Below the pieces are notes generated by a model. The model was given only the letters and a program-made list of their open reading frames with translations, did not search any database and was not told the DNA's origin. The position numbers were made by a program, and so were the translations under genes. Shown here piece by piece: positions 7,020-14,985 of a stretch of DNA of 39,581 nt. This stretch comes from an uncultured Bacteroidales bacterium. Its GTDB lineage: Bacteria > Bacteroidota > Bacteroidia > Bacteroidales > WCHB1-69. Positions within the stretch are counted from its first letter, which is position 1. Every line of letters starts with the position of its first letter. The DNA lies in NCBI GenBank assembly GCA_905233625.1, contig CAJOFJ010000023.1:6025-45605 (forward strand), read 5' to 3'.

Positions 7020-8081
7020 TCAGTTGTTCAACAATTCTGTATAAGGTCTGAAATTCAGATTCTTAGTCCACTGGCCATGTACCAATGAATCTTCATTGTA
7101 GCTGACCACATCGATTTTGAATTTACGTTGATAATAGGTACGTGAAGCGAAAAAGCCCAACGCCATATCATCATCCGCCTCAATATTGGTATAACTCACA
7201 CGATCCTGCACAATAGAAGACGAAGGCTGGGCAGTTTTGTAATATTTATAATAAACCTCATCGCAAGCCCATAACTTGATATCTATACAGTCATAACCTT
7301 CAGAATAACGCACCACATTTTCTTTCTCCTCTATATTGTCATGCAAAATGCGGTATACTGTACTTGGTCTGAAAGAAGTTTCATTCCCCACCACAAAACC
7401 CGACGTCACACGCACATCATTCACCGCCTTGTGCATAACTTCTCCTGTGAGGGTGTCCTTTTCAATATAACGGAATGTAAGATAAGCGTCCACAGCATAA
7501 GCACCGGCTGGCCATGCATTGGCTTTGAAACCCACCGACCATGGATCATCCCTATTCAGGTTGATAATAGCCACCGAATGACTTGTGCCCAATGGAATAT
7601 TGAATACCATATTCGAGATTGTCGTCGTCTCCGACGTCACCACACGACCATTCTGAAGATTTTCAATAATCAATCTGTAACGGTATCCCTCTCTGATTGT
7701 GTTTTTCACGCGATACAACACCTGGGTAGGACTGGCAAAGACACCGTAATTTCTAGGAATAGACATAACCGTATCCAATGTATACGTGGTGCGTAATGCA
7801 CCTCCCTCAGATTCCGGGTAATACTCTTCCAAACTCACCTTGATATCCTTATAATAAGAGATGTTATCCAAATCCTGAGCCCATACCAATGCATTGTCTT
7901 TCGTCAAATATCCTTTATAAATTTTGATATACTGATACTGATCAAGAGGATTCAGCAGACCATAAACCACTGTAACATCTCTATAATCAGAGATTAAATC
8001 AACTTTGGGTTTACATGAAGTCAGTATGATTGAAGTCAGCGCAATAAAACAGGCCAGCTTGAATATTCTAATTTTTTTCAT
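7020..8081 (-). CDS. lipoprotein, possibly DUF4249-like
   Basis: A 353-residue exported lipoprotein. The N-terminus has a basic start, a hydrophobic stretch and the lipobox LTSC with the acylated cysteine at position 23. The rest is rich in aromatic and beta-strand-forming residues; the opening after the cysteine, with VVYGLLNPLDQYQYIKIYKG, is reminiscent of DUF4249 proteins, outer-membrane-associated lipoproteins of Bacteroidota, but I am not sure of the family. It lies 25 bases downstream of a PorT-like barrel gene on the same strand, so the two are probably co-transcribed and may form an outer-membrane pair. Function unknown. Confidence 0.75.
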   Translation of the reverse strand: MKKIRIFKLACFIALTSIILTSCKPKVDLISDYRDVTVVYGLLNPLDQYQYIKIYKGYLTKDNALVWAQDLDNISYYKDIKVSLEEYYPESEGGALRTTYTLDTVMSIPRNYGVFASPTQVLYRVKNTIREGYRYRLIIENLQNGRVVTSETTTISNMVFNIPLGTSHSVAIINLNRDDPWSVGFKANAWPAGAYAVDAYLTFRYIEKDTLTGEVMHKAVNDVRVTSGFVVGNETSFRPSTVYRILHDNIEEKENVVRYSEGYDCIDIKLWACDEVYYKYYKTAQPSSSIVQDRVSYTNIEADDDMALGFFASRTYYQRKFKIDVVSYNEDSLVHGQWTKNLNFRPYTELLNN

Positions 8082-8106
8082 TTACAAAACTGATATAGAG
8101 AGATTA

Positions 8107-8889
8107 TTAATCATCAAAAATACTGGTATCTCGAACCCATTTCACCCCTTGGCGCTGGCCTCGTTTGTTTTCACGAGTATTTTCGACAAACTTTTCATTT
8201 ATCGAATAAACCAGACGTAACGAGAACAGGTTATTCATTTGCTTTTTATATTCCGTATTCTGAGCGGAACTACTATATTCGATCACAAAATTTCGGATAG
8301 GGCGCAAAGAATACTGCCAGCGCAATTCCAACTTCAAACCTTTGTAAATCATAAACTTAAGATCTGCCACAAAACTCCAGTCACTGGTTCGATAAGTACC
8401 GGAATAAATACTGGTGGTCCTTTTCATACCATTATACCATTCTTTGGCGCGCACAAGACGCCCCCAGGCGAAACCCAAGCCAATGGCGCAACCACTGTGC
8501 CAGTCCTCAAAATGAAACAGTATCGGCACCTCCACATAATCAAGGTCAAGACGGCATTTGTACTTGGAAGACGGAACATAATTCGCATCACGGTCCACAT
8601 CGAGGAACATGGCCGGAGCATAATTGGTGGTGTCAAAAGCACGCGTGGTAGAAGAGCGAGAACCCTTCTGACTATACAACAACTCGACCGTAAGAAACCA
8701 TTGCATTTTTTTGTCCAGGGCCACCATCACAGAGGCACCACCGACAAAGCCTATTTTCTTGTAGCCGCGAACATCATCGCCTTCCACCTGCGAAGCATTC
8801 GCTCCCGCAATGACGGAGCCAATAAACCGCTGGCCGTATGAACAGTTGAGCAACAGGCAACACAATATAAGCAGAGCAAGTTTTTTCAT
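8107..8889 (-). CDS. outer-membrane beta-barrel protein (PorT-like)
   Basis: A 260-residue predicted outer-membrane barrel. The start is taken at 8889, where MKKLALLILCCLLLNCSYGQ forms a clean signal peptide; the longer frame begins 15 codons upstream but would place extra residues before the signal and would overlap the promoter at 8908. After the signal the pattern alternates hydrophobic and polar residues (for example FIGSVIAGANASQVEGDD), as in the small PorT/porin-like barrels of Bacteroidota. It is followed after 25 bases by a lipoprotein gene. Specific function unknown. Confidence 0.8.
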   Translation of the reverse strand: MKKLALLILCCLLLNCSYGQRFIGSVIAGANASQVEGDDVRGYKKIGFVGGASVMVALDKKMQWFLTVELLYSQKGSRSSTTRAFDTTNYAPAMFLDVDRDANYVPSSKYKCRLDLDYVEVPILFHFEDWHSGCAIGLGFAWGRLVRAKEWYNGMKRTTSIYSGTYRTSDWSFVADLKFMIYKGLKLELRWQYSLRPIRNFVIEYSSSAQNTEYKKQMNNLFSLRLVYSINEKFVENTRENKRGQRQGVKWVRDTSIFDD

Positions 8890-8907
8890 ATCAAAGTAAT
8901 AAAAATG

Positions 8908-8915
8908 CAAAGATA
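8908..8915 (-). promoter_or_regulatory. -7 box of the barrel/lipoprotein pair
   Basis: Minus-strand TATCTTTG lies 19 bases before the ATG at 8889, between the tadA stop and the barrel gene. It supports the shorter start. Confidence 0.55.
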
Positions 8916-8930
8916 CAAAAAAAACAATTC

Positions 8931-9362
8931 TCATCTTTTACGTTCAAAAAATTCTTTTAGCAGAGCCGAAGCTTCGGCTTCCATCACCCCCTTCACCACT
9001 TCAGTTTTAGGATGCAAGAGCGGCTGTTTGATGAGCTGATAACCTTTTTTAGGATCGGAAGCGGCATATACAACCCGTGACAACTGTGCCCAAGCGATAG
9101 CCCCGGCACACATCACACAGGGCTCCAACGTAACATATAAAGTACAATCGGTCAGATACTTGGCACCCAAATGGTTGGCTGCCGCAGTAATCGCCTGCAT
9201 CTCGGCGTGGGCGGTTACATCATTCAGCATACGGGTTCGGTTGTGGCCACGGCCAATGATCCGGCCATTGGAGACCACCACGGCGCCCACGGGCACCTCG
9301 TCCTCCTCATAGGCGTCCATCGCCTCATCAAGCGCGCATTGCATGTAATATTCGTCGGACAT
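8931..9362 (-). CDS. tadA: tRNA-specific adenosine deaminase
   Basis: A zinc enzyme that converts adenosine 34 to inosine in the anticodon of tRNA-Arg(ACG). The 143 residues carry the zinc and catalytic motifs HAEMQAI (His52, Glu54) and PCVMCAGAI (Cys82, Cys85), in the normal spacing. General nucleoside or guanine deaminases of the same fold are the alternative, but the length and the motif context favour TadA. It lies 85 bases downstream of tlyA; the gap holds AT-rich short repeats and ends with CTGTAACCTGAAACCTGTAA just before the start. Confidence 0.9.
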   Translation of the reverse strand: MSDEYYMQCALDEAMDAYEEDEVPVGAVVVSNGRIIGRGHNRTRMLNDVTAHAEMQAITAAANHLGAKYLTDCTLYVTLEPCVMCAGAIAWAQLSRVVYAASDPKKGYQLIKQPLLHPKTEVVKGVMEAEASALLKEFFERKR

Positions 9363-9447
9363 ATCAGGTTACAGGTTTCAGGTTACAGATATTTAGAATT
9401 CAAAATTCAAAGTTCAGAATTCAATTCTTAGTTCTTAATTCTTAATT
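9363..9447. repeat. short repeats between tlyA and tadA
   Basis: On the minus strand, the tlyA stop TGA is followed by units of the type TTAAGAA and TTGAATT, then three variants of CTGTAACCTGAAACC run up to the tadA ATG. The order (A/G-rich after the stop, C/T-containing before the start) matches the other repeat spacers. Confidence 0.7.
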
Positions 9448-10245
9448 TCAATTAACAAGCTGTTTCATCCGTTTGATTTCCTCGGCGAGGGTGTCGAATT
9501 TGTAGCGGAAGCCGGTGTCTTTGGTGGAGAACAAAGCTAAAAATTCCACATTTTTGTTCTTCTCGAACAAGGTGGAGACCGCGATATTATTCAGGTAGAA
9601 ACCATCAATGGTAGCCTGCGCCATCACCTTCTGAATGGCCACTTTGTAGCCTTTCTCATCGGTCACAATGCCACTGCGGTTCAGGAACGACTGCCCCGCC
9701 TCGAACTGCGGTTTGATGAGCAGCATCAGCTGGGCATCGGGCTTCATAAATGTCTTGAAATAGGGGAAAAGATAGGTCAGGGAAATAAAAGAGACATCGG
9801 ACACTATCCAGTCAAAGCGACGGTCTTGAACGTCTTCGAGCGTCAACTCCCTAAAATCCTTGTTTTCAATAGACAGCACCTTGTCATGATGGCGCAGGGA
9901 TTCATGCAGCTGGTCTGTGCCCACGTCCACTGCCACCACAAAATCGGCTCCGTGCTGCAGGGCACAGTCGGTGAAACCGCCCGTGGAACTGCCCACATCC
10001 AAAACCTGGCGGTGCTGAAAGTCCAGATTGAAAACCTCAATGGCTTTCTCCAGTTTCAGGCCTCCCCTACTGACATATTTATTGAATATGTCAATCAGCG
10101 CCACCGCGTCGGTATCGGTGATGTCCTTGGAGGCTTTGGTTTCGATTTTTCCGTTTACTGATACGGTTTTCAGCTTGATGGCGTCCTGGGCACGTTCGCG
10201 GGAGGTGCACAGGCCTTGGTCAACGAGGTATTTGTCTAAGCGCAT
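9448..10245 (-). CDS. tlyA: TlyA-family rRNA 2'-O-methyltransferase
   Basis: A SAM-dependent RNA ribose methyltransferase; in mycobacteria TlyA modifies 16S and 23S rRNA. The older name hemolysin is misleading. The 265 residues consist of an N-terminal S4 RNA-binding domain (about 1-60, MRLDKYLVDQGLCTSRERAQ) and an FtsJ-like domain with the SAM motif VLDVGSSTGGF (81-91). K-D-K-E tetrad candidates are the lysine in RGGLKLEKA, the aspartate in DWIVSDVSF, the lysine in LLIKPQFEA and the glutamate in NVEFLALF. It starts directly behind pyrimidine-rich repeats that resemble those before pyrK and pyrD. Confidence 0.93.
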   Translation of the reverse strand: MRLDKYLVDQGLCTSRERAQDAIKLKTVSVNGKIETKASKDITDTDAVALIDIFNKYVSRGGLKLEKAIEVFNLDFQHRQVLDVGSSTGGFTDCALQHGADFVVAVDVGTDQLHESLRHHDKVLSIENKDFRELTLEDVQDRRFDWIVSDVSFISLTYLFPYFKTFMKPDAQLMLLIKPQFEAGQSFLNRSGIVTDEKGYKVAIQKVMAQATIDGFYLNNIAVSTLFEKNKNVEFLALFSTKDTGFRYKFDTLAEEIKRMKQLVN

Positions 10246-10401
10246 GGTTAGGAAATAGTGATTAGGGGTTAGGGAATTAAGAGTTAAGAGTTAAGAGTTA
10301 AGAGTTAAGAATTAAGAATTAAGCGTTAAGAGTTAAAAATTAAGAGTTAAAAACTGAAATATGGATTTCAATTCTTAACTCTTAATTCTTAGTTCTTAGT
10401 T
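10246..10401. repeat. heptamer repeat array between pepD and tlyA, with inverted arms
   Basis: On the plus strand, about ten units of AGAGTTA/AGAATTA fill 10275-10356, and their complement AATTCTTAACTCTTAATTCTT lies at 10370-10390. The arms can pair for at least 14 bases in several registers, giving a large AT-rich hairpin. On the tlyA side the sequence becomes CTAACCCCTAATCACTA (10256-10272, minus strand), exactly as found before pyrD. Confidence 0.85.
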
Positions 10402-10408
10402 AAAAAAC

Positions 10409-11869
10409 TTATTTTTTCGGGATGTTTTTCAGAACGTCAACGAGGAAGTCCCAGAACTTGCCCACAGAATCAATGTTCACTCTTTCATCGGGTGAATGGG
10501 GATGTTCGATGGTCGGGCCGAAGGAAATCATATCCCAGTCGGGATAGCGTGAACCGAAGAGACCGCATTCGAGACCGGCGTGGATTGCCATAATGGCGGG
10601 ATCCTTGGCAAATTTCTTCTTGTACACGGTCATACAGGTCTTCAGAATCGGGGATTCCATGTTGGGTTTCCAGCCTGGATAAGCACCTGTCAGTTCAATG
10701 TCGGCTCCTGCCAGTTCGGCGATAGCCACCATCTTCTGTCCGAGGGCATCCTTGGCGGAGTTGACCGAGCTACGGAGCAAGCAGCAAACTCTGAGTTCGC
10801 CCTTCTCGGCATGGAAGATAGCCAGGTTGTTGGATGTTTCCACCAAGTCCTTCATAGAGTCGCTCATGCGTTGCACGCCATTAGGAATAGCGAACACCAT
10901 GTTCACAATGCGTTTCTGGGCGTCAGCGTCCATCATTTTTTTCGGAGTATCCACTGCCGTTACCTTCAATTCCATATCGGGTTCAGTAGCGGCAAATTCA
11001 GCCTTGACCATGTCAGTAAATTTCTTCACGAAGCGTTTGTAAGCAGCAACTTTGTCTTCGGGAAGCACCACAATGGCCACAGCCTCACGCGGGATAGCAT
11101 TACGCAGGCTACCACCGTTCACGCAGCACAAATGAGCTTCATAATTGTCGATAGAGCTCTTCAGCAAGCGGGTCATCAGCTTGTTGGCATTAGCGCGACC
11201 TAAGTTGATATCCATACCAGAGTGACCGCCCTTCAGACCTGTGAGGAAAAGCTGCAAAGCCTTCATTCCAGCGGGAACAGCTTTTTCTTTGTATTTCATA
11301 GTGAAGTTGGCATCCAAACCACCGGCACAACCCACATAGAGTTCGCCCTCAGTTTCAGAATCCAAGTTGATCAGGATTTTGCCGTTCAGCACACCTGATT
11401 TCAGACCAAATGCACCCGTCATACCGGTTTCTTCATCAACCGTAGCCAACACTTCGATAGGACCATGAGCCACGTCCTTGGACACCAGCACTGCCAAAGC
11501 TGCGGAAGTACCTACGCCATTGTCAGCACCCAGGGTAGTACCATTGGCTCTCACCCAACCCTTGTCAATGCGGGTTTCGATAGGATCTTTGGTGAAATCA
11601 TGCTTCTTGTCGCTGTTAGCCTGGGGCACCATGTCCACATGGCCCTGCAAGATAACGGGAACGCACTTTTCCATACCCTTGGTAGCGGGAGCGCTGAAAA
11701 TCAAGTTGCCAGTTTTGTCCTGTTTGCAATCGATTTTGTTCTTCTTGGCCCATTCTTTCAGAGCTTCAGTCAATTGTTTCTCATGTTTTGACGGATGAGG
11801 AACGGAGCAAATGTTGCTGAAGATTTCCCATAACTGTTTGGGATACAATTTTTTAATTTCTTCGTTCAT
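10409..11869 (-). CDS. pepD: aminoacyl-histidine dipeptidase (M20 family)
   Basis: A cytosolic two-metal peptidase that cleaves Xaa-His dipeptides such as carnosine. At 486 residues it matches the PepD family. Metal and catalytic motifs are in order: QGHVDMVP (His77, Asp79), LGADNGVG (Asp116), VDEETGMTGA (Glu146, Glu147), and near the C-terminus EHPHSPDERV, supplying the last histidine ligand. The start at 11869 gives MNEEIKKLYPKQLWEIF. It lies 44 bases downstream of lolD with no visible promoter between them, so read-through from lolD is likely. Confidence 0.94.
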   Translation of the reverse strand: MNEEIKKLYPKQLWEIFSNICSVPHPSKHEKQLTEALKEWAKKNKIDCKQDKTGNLIFSAPATKGMEKCVPVILQGHVDMVPQANSDKKHDFTKDPIETRIDKGWVRANGTTLGADNGVGTSAALAVLVSKDVAHGPIEVLATVDEETGMTGAFGLKSGVLNGKILINLDSETEGELYVGCAGGLDANFTMKYKEKAVPAGMKALQLFLTGLKGGHSGMDINLGRANANKLMTRLLKSSIDNYEAHLCCVNGGSLRNAIPREAVAIVVLPEDKVAAYKRFVKKFTDMVKAEFAATEPDMELKVTAVDTPKKMMDADAQKRIVNMVFAIPNGVQRMSDSMKDLVETSNNLAIFHAEKGELRVCCLLRSSVNSAKDALGQKMVAIAELAGADIELTGAYPGWKPNMESPILKTCMTVYKKKFAKDPAIMAIHAGLECGLFGSRYPDWDMISFGPTIEHPHSPDERVNIDSVGKFWDFLVDVLKNIPKK

Positions 11870-11913
11870 AGTTCTTTGTTTTTGGATATTTAAATTACTT
11901 GGAAATTTATTTT

Positions 11914-12567
11914 CTATAATGATATCTGTCCATCGCGCATCACAATCCGGCGATCAGACAGCTTGGCCAATTCCTCGTTATGAGTCACAATAATAAAAGT
12001 CTGATGAAAGCGGTCGCGCAGCTCAAAAAACAACTGATGAAGTTTCTGGGCATTTTCGGTATCAAGATTTCCCGACGGCTCATCGGCAAGAATCAGGTCG
12101 GGATTATTAGCCAGCGCACGGGCCACCGCCACACGCTGCTGCTCGCCCCCCGACAATTCCGAAGGTTTATGCCCCATTCTTTCTTCCAGCTTCAGAAACG
12201 AAAGCAGCTCCTTGGCCCGTTGCAGCGCCTCCGGCCTGGCTTTGCCGGCAATCAGCATCGGCAACATCACATTCTCGATGGCCGTGAACTCGGGCAACAG
12301 ATGATGAAACTGGAAAACGAAACCAATATGGGCACTGCGGAAATCCGACAACTGGTCATCGGTCAGCGCATGAATCTTGACACCATCAATAATGATTTCC
12401 CCCTTATCGGGGCGGTCAAGCGTGCCTATCAAATGCAAAAGTGTGGACTTACCCGCTCCCGAAGGGCCGACGATGGTCACTACCTGTGAGGTTTGCACCT
12501 CCAATGTAATTCCCTTCAACACCTTCAGTGAGCCGAAGCTTTTATCCACACTACAGACCTGTATCAT
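11914..12567 (-). CDS. lolD: ABC transporter ATPase, LolD-like
   Basis: A 217-residue ATPase of the MacB/LolD group; LolD powers release of lipoproteins from the inner membrane. Walker A GPSGAGKS (34-41), signature LSGGEQQ (138-144), Walker B LILADEP (158-164) and an H-loop THNEEL are all intact. No permease gene is adjacent, as is common for lolD in Bacteroidota where the permeases are encoded elsewhere. FtsE or a MacB-type export ATPase would look similar, so the name is likely but not proved. A terminator hairpin lies immediately upstream and separates it from the small lipoprotein gene. Confidence 0.85.
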   Translation of the reverse strand: MIQVCSVDKSFGSLKVLKGITLEVQTSQVVTIVGPSGAGKSTLLHLIGTLDRPDKGEIIIDGVKIHALTDDQLSDFRSAHIGFVFQFHHLLPEFTAIENVMLPMLIAGKARPEALQRAKELLSFLKLEERMGHKPSELSGGEQQRVAVARALANNPDLILADEPSGNLDTENAQKLHQLFFELRDRFHQTFIIVTHNEELAKLSDRRIVMRDGQISL

Positions 12568-12584
12568 AGCAAGTCTCTTTTAAT

Positions 12585-12613
12585 AAAGCGTAGGCCTAAG
12601 CAGCCTACGCTTT
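12585..12613 (-). terminator. terminator of the small lipoprotein gene
   Basis: AAAGCGTAGGC and GCCTACGCTTT form an 11-bp perfect stem around a 7-base loop, 17 bases after the lipoprotein stop. T-rich flanks exist on both sides, so it could work in either direction. Confidence 0.75.
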
Positions 12614-12629
12614 GTTCTAACAGCAACTT

Positions 12630-12845
12630 TTATTCGTGTCTGCAATCTATTTTTTTCACAGCACCAGCATAGCCTGCGGTCATCTTATCGATCTGATCGC
12701 CACATTCCTGAGCTGACATTTTACCTCTTTGATAGGTTTGTGTTGTGTCATCCTGTGCAGTAACAGTGCAAACACACTCTCTTTTACAAGAAGTAAAACC
12801 AAAAACGATTGCACCCATTGCCAATACACAAAGTAACTTTTTCAT
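12630..12845 (-). CDS. small cysteine-rich lipoprotein
   Basis: A 71-residue lipoprotein. The signal MKKLLCVLAMGAIVFGFTSC has the lipobox FTSC with the acylated Cys20. The mature part of 52 residues has four more cysteines (24, 26, 48, 68), which could form two disulfides outside the cytoplasm. I do not recognise the family; short proteins of this type with a CxC motif after the lipobox are common in Bacteroidota. It has its own promoter (12878-12906) and terminator, so it is a separate transcription unit, which supports its being a real gene despite its size. Confidence 0.75.
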   Translation of the reverse strand: MKKLLCVLAMGAIVFGFTSCKRECVCTVTAQDDTTQTYQRGKMSAQECGDQIDKMTAGYAGAVKKIDCRHE

Positions 12846-12877
12846 TGTACTGATATTTTAGTTAAACATACAAAAGG

Positions 12878-12906
12878 CAAAAATACAAAAAATTTTGAAA
12901 AAACAA
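12878..12906 (-). promoter_or_regulatory. promoter of the small lipoprotein gene
   Basis: Minus-strand TATTTTTG (12878-12885) with TTG at 12904-12906 (18-base spacing) or 12907-12909 (21-base). Confidence 0.55.
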
Positions 12907-12934
12907 CAATTCTTTGAATTTAAAATACGCATTA

Positions 12935-14110
12935 TTAATTAAAGAACTGCTTTACCCTGCTGAAGAAACCCTGGTCGCTTTTGCCGGGTTTCGGCTTGAA
13001 ATTCTCTGCATCCATCAATTTCTCGATGGCGGCCTTCTCGTCCTTGGTCAGCGACTTCGGTGTCCACACATTGATATTGACAATCAAGTCACCGATGATG
13101 CGGCTGTTCAATTCGGGCAAGCCCTTGCCCTGCAATCTCAGAATCTGTCCGCTCTGTGTGCCTGCCGCGATCTTGATCCGTGCCTTGCCCGTCAGCGTAG
13201 GAACTTCGACGAAGGCACCCAGTGCTGCCTGCGGGAAGGAAATATAATAGTTCAAATAAATATTGTTGCCGTTACGCTCAAAGAGTTCGTGTTCCTGCTC
13301 CTCTATCAGCACCAGCAAGTCGCCGTTAACTCCGCCATTGGGAGCGGCATTGCCCTTGCCACGCATGGTCAGCTGCATGCCTTCGGCCACACCCGCCGGA
13401 ATATTGACGGTCACCACTTCCTCGCCCTTGACGACACCATTGCCGCCGCAGTGCGGGCATTTGTCCTTGATGACTTCGCCTGTGCCGCAGCAAGTGCCGC
13501 AAACGGTCACCTGCTGCATCACACCGAACATGGTACGCTGCTGCGACACCACCTGACCGCTACCCTTGCAGGTAGGACAAGTGGTCACACCGCTTTTGTC
13601 CTTGGCACCCGAGCCACCACAATGCTCACAAGGTATCAGCTTCTGAATCTTGATTTTCTTTTCGACACCACTATTGATTTCCTCCAAGGTAAGTTTCACC
13701 TTGATACGGATATTGGTACCGCGGCGCACACGTTTGCCCTGGCCACGGCCTCCTCCGCCGAAGCCCGAGAAGCCGGAAAAGCCTCCTCCCGAAAAACCGG
13801 AGAAACCACCTCCGAACAAATCACCGAAACGTTCAAAGATGGTATTCAAGTCAAAATCAACATTATAGCCACCGCCAGCAGCCCCGCTCATGCCCGCATG
13901 GCCGAACTGGTCATAACGGGCTTTTTTGTCCGGATTGCTCAGCACATCGTATGCCTCGGCCGCCTCCTTGAACTTCTCCTCCGCCTCCTTGTCACCCGGA
14001 TTACGGTCGGGATGGTACTGCATGGCTTTCTTTCGGTATGCCTTCTTTATTTCGTCTGCTGTTGCGGTTTTCTCCACGCCCAGCACTTCATAATAGTCTC
14101 TTTTTTCCAT
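12935..14110 (-). CDS. dnaJ: chaperone DnaJ
   Basis: The Hsp40 co-chaperone that delivers substrates to DnaK and stimulates its ATPase. All type I parts are present in 391 residues: J domain with HPD at 33-35, a Gly/Phe-rich linker (about 70-128), four CxxCxGxG-type zinc motifs (161-168, 178-185, 204-211, 218-225) and the C-terminal substrate domains. The third zinc motif reads CGTCCGTG. It lies 70 bases downstream of grpE with no promoter in the gap, so grpE-dnaJ is an operon; dnaK is not in the window. Confidence 0.97.
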   Translation of the reverse strand: MEKRDYYEVLGVEKTATADEIKKAYRKKAMQYHPDRNPGDKEAEEKFKEAAEAYDVLSNPDKKARYDQFGHAGMSGAAGGGYNVDFDLNTIFERFGDLFGGGFSGFSGGGFSGFSGFGGGGRGQGKRVRRGTNIRIKVKLTLEEINSGVEKKIKIQKLIPCEHCGGSGAKDKSGVTTCPTCKGSGQVVSQQRTMFGVMQQVTVCGTCCGTGEVIKDKCPHCGGNGVVKGEEVVTVNIPAGVAEGMQLTMRGKGNAAPNGGVNGDLLVLIEEQEHELFERNGNNIYLNYYISFPQAALGAFVEVPTLTGKARIKIAAGTQSGQILRLQGKGLPELNSRIIGDLIVNINVWTPKSLTKDEKAAIEKLMDAENFKPKPGKSDQGFFSRVKQFFN

Positions 14111-14180
14111 ACTTTCAATCAGTTTTCAAACTCCCTTCGCTATTTTCTTGTCCTAATTGACATTATTTCGATTTCACTCA

Positions 14181-14882
14181 TTAATTTGCCACCACCACTT
14201 TCGAGTAACGTATCACCTTGTCCTTTATCTTGTATCCTTTTTCCGTCACATCCATCACCTTACCCTTGTCTTCTTCTTTTTGGGCAGGGAAATGAGTAAT
14301 GGCTTCGTGATAATCCGTATTGAACTCCTCCCCTTTTGCCTGAATCTCTTCCACATCAAATCGTTTCAAAAGCTGCTGCAATTTGTTATAAATCAACACA
14401 AATCCCTCTTTGATAGCATTAACATCCTCGGATTTTCCATTAGCGTCAATGGCTCTTTCAAAATCGTCAATCACCGGCAAAAGACCCAATATCACCTTTT
14501 CCGAAGCCGTTGACAACAAATCCAATTTTTCCTTATTGGTACGTTTTTTATAATTATCGAATTCTGAATAAAGACGTAAAAACCTGTCATTCAATTCTTT
14601 GTATTTGACATCCAATTCTTCCAGCTCTTTTTTCAGTTTTTCTTCCTCATCAGATTTTTTTCTGCCGAAAAAAGAACGGTTTTTCTTTTTTTCTTCTGCT
14701 TTTTCCTCATCTTTTCCGTCATTCTGCTCATTCTGGACGTTTTCAGTATGATTTTCATCCAAATCTGTGTCATTTTTCACCTGATTATTGTCAGTATTAT
14801 CCGACAAATTGTCATGTTTTTGCTGACATTCCTGTTCAGAATTCAACTCCTCATTCGATACCTCATTTTTATTTTCTTTCAT
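14181..14882 (-). CDS. grpE: nucleotide exchange factor GrpE
   Basis: It releases ADP from DnaK. The 233 residues start with a long, acidic, low-complexity tail (about 1-85, rich in Asn, Glu, Asp and Lys), then a coiled coil (about 80-125) and the conserved LLPVIDDFERAI (134-145) and C-terminal DVTEKGYKIKDKVIRYSKV of the beta domain. The tail is longer than in E. coli GrpE (197 residues in total) but such tails are usual in Bacteroidota. First gene of the grpE-dnaJ pair, with its own -7 box 80 bases upstream. No CIRCE-type heat-shock inverted repeat is visible. Confidence 0.95.
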   Translation of the reverse strand: MKENKNEVSNEELNSEQECQQKHDNLSDNTDNNQVKNDTDLDENHTENVQNEQNDGKDEEKAEEKKKNRSFFGRKKSDEEEKLKKELEELDVKYKELNDRFLRLYSEFDNYKKRTNKEKLDLLSTASEKVILGLLPVIDDFERAIDANGKSEDVNAIKEGFVLIYNKLQQLLKRFDVEEIQAKGEEFNTDYHEAITHFPAQKEEDKGKVMDVTEKGYKIKDKVIRYSKVVVAN

Positions 14883-14961
14883 AATATATTGATTTTTAAC
14901 TTATTAGCAATAAAAGACATATTAAATACATATATAAGATGGCAATTTTCGTGCCAAAAAA

Positions 14962-14969
14962 CAAAGATA
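14962..14969 (-). promoter_or_regulatory. -7 box of grpE-dnaJ
   Basis: Minus-strand TATCTTTG, with no clear -33 TTG. The predicted leader is about 73 bases. Confidence 0.45.
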
Positions 14970-14985
14970 GAAAAAATATTAATTG

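Noticed and set aside
10258-10401. CRISPR-like array
   Set aside because: Units are 7 bases long, vary gradually, and there are no spacers of constant size.
12914-14299. A 461-codon open frame on the plus strand opposite dnaJ
   Set aside because: It is the antisense of dnaJ, has no family features, and dnaJ is certain on the other strand.
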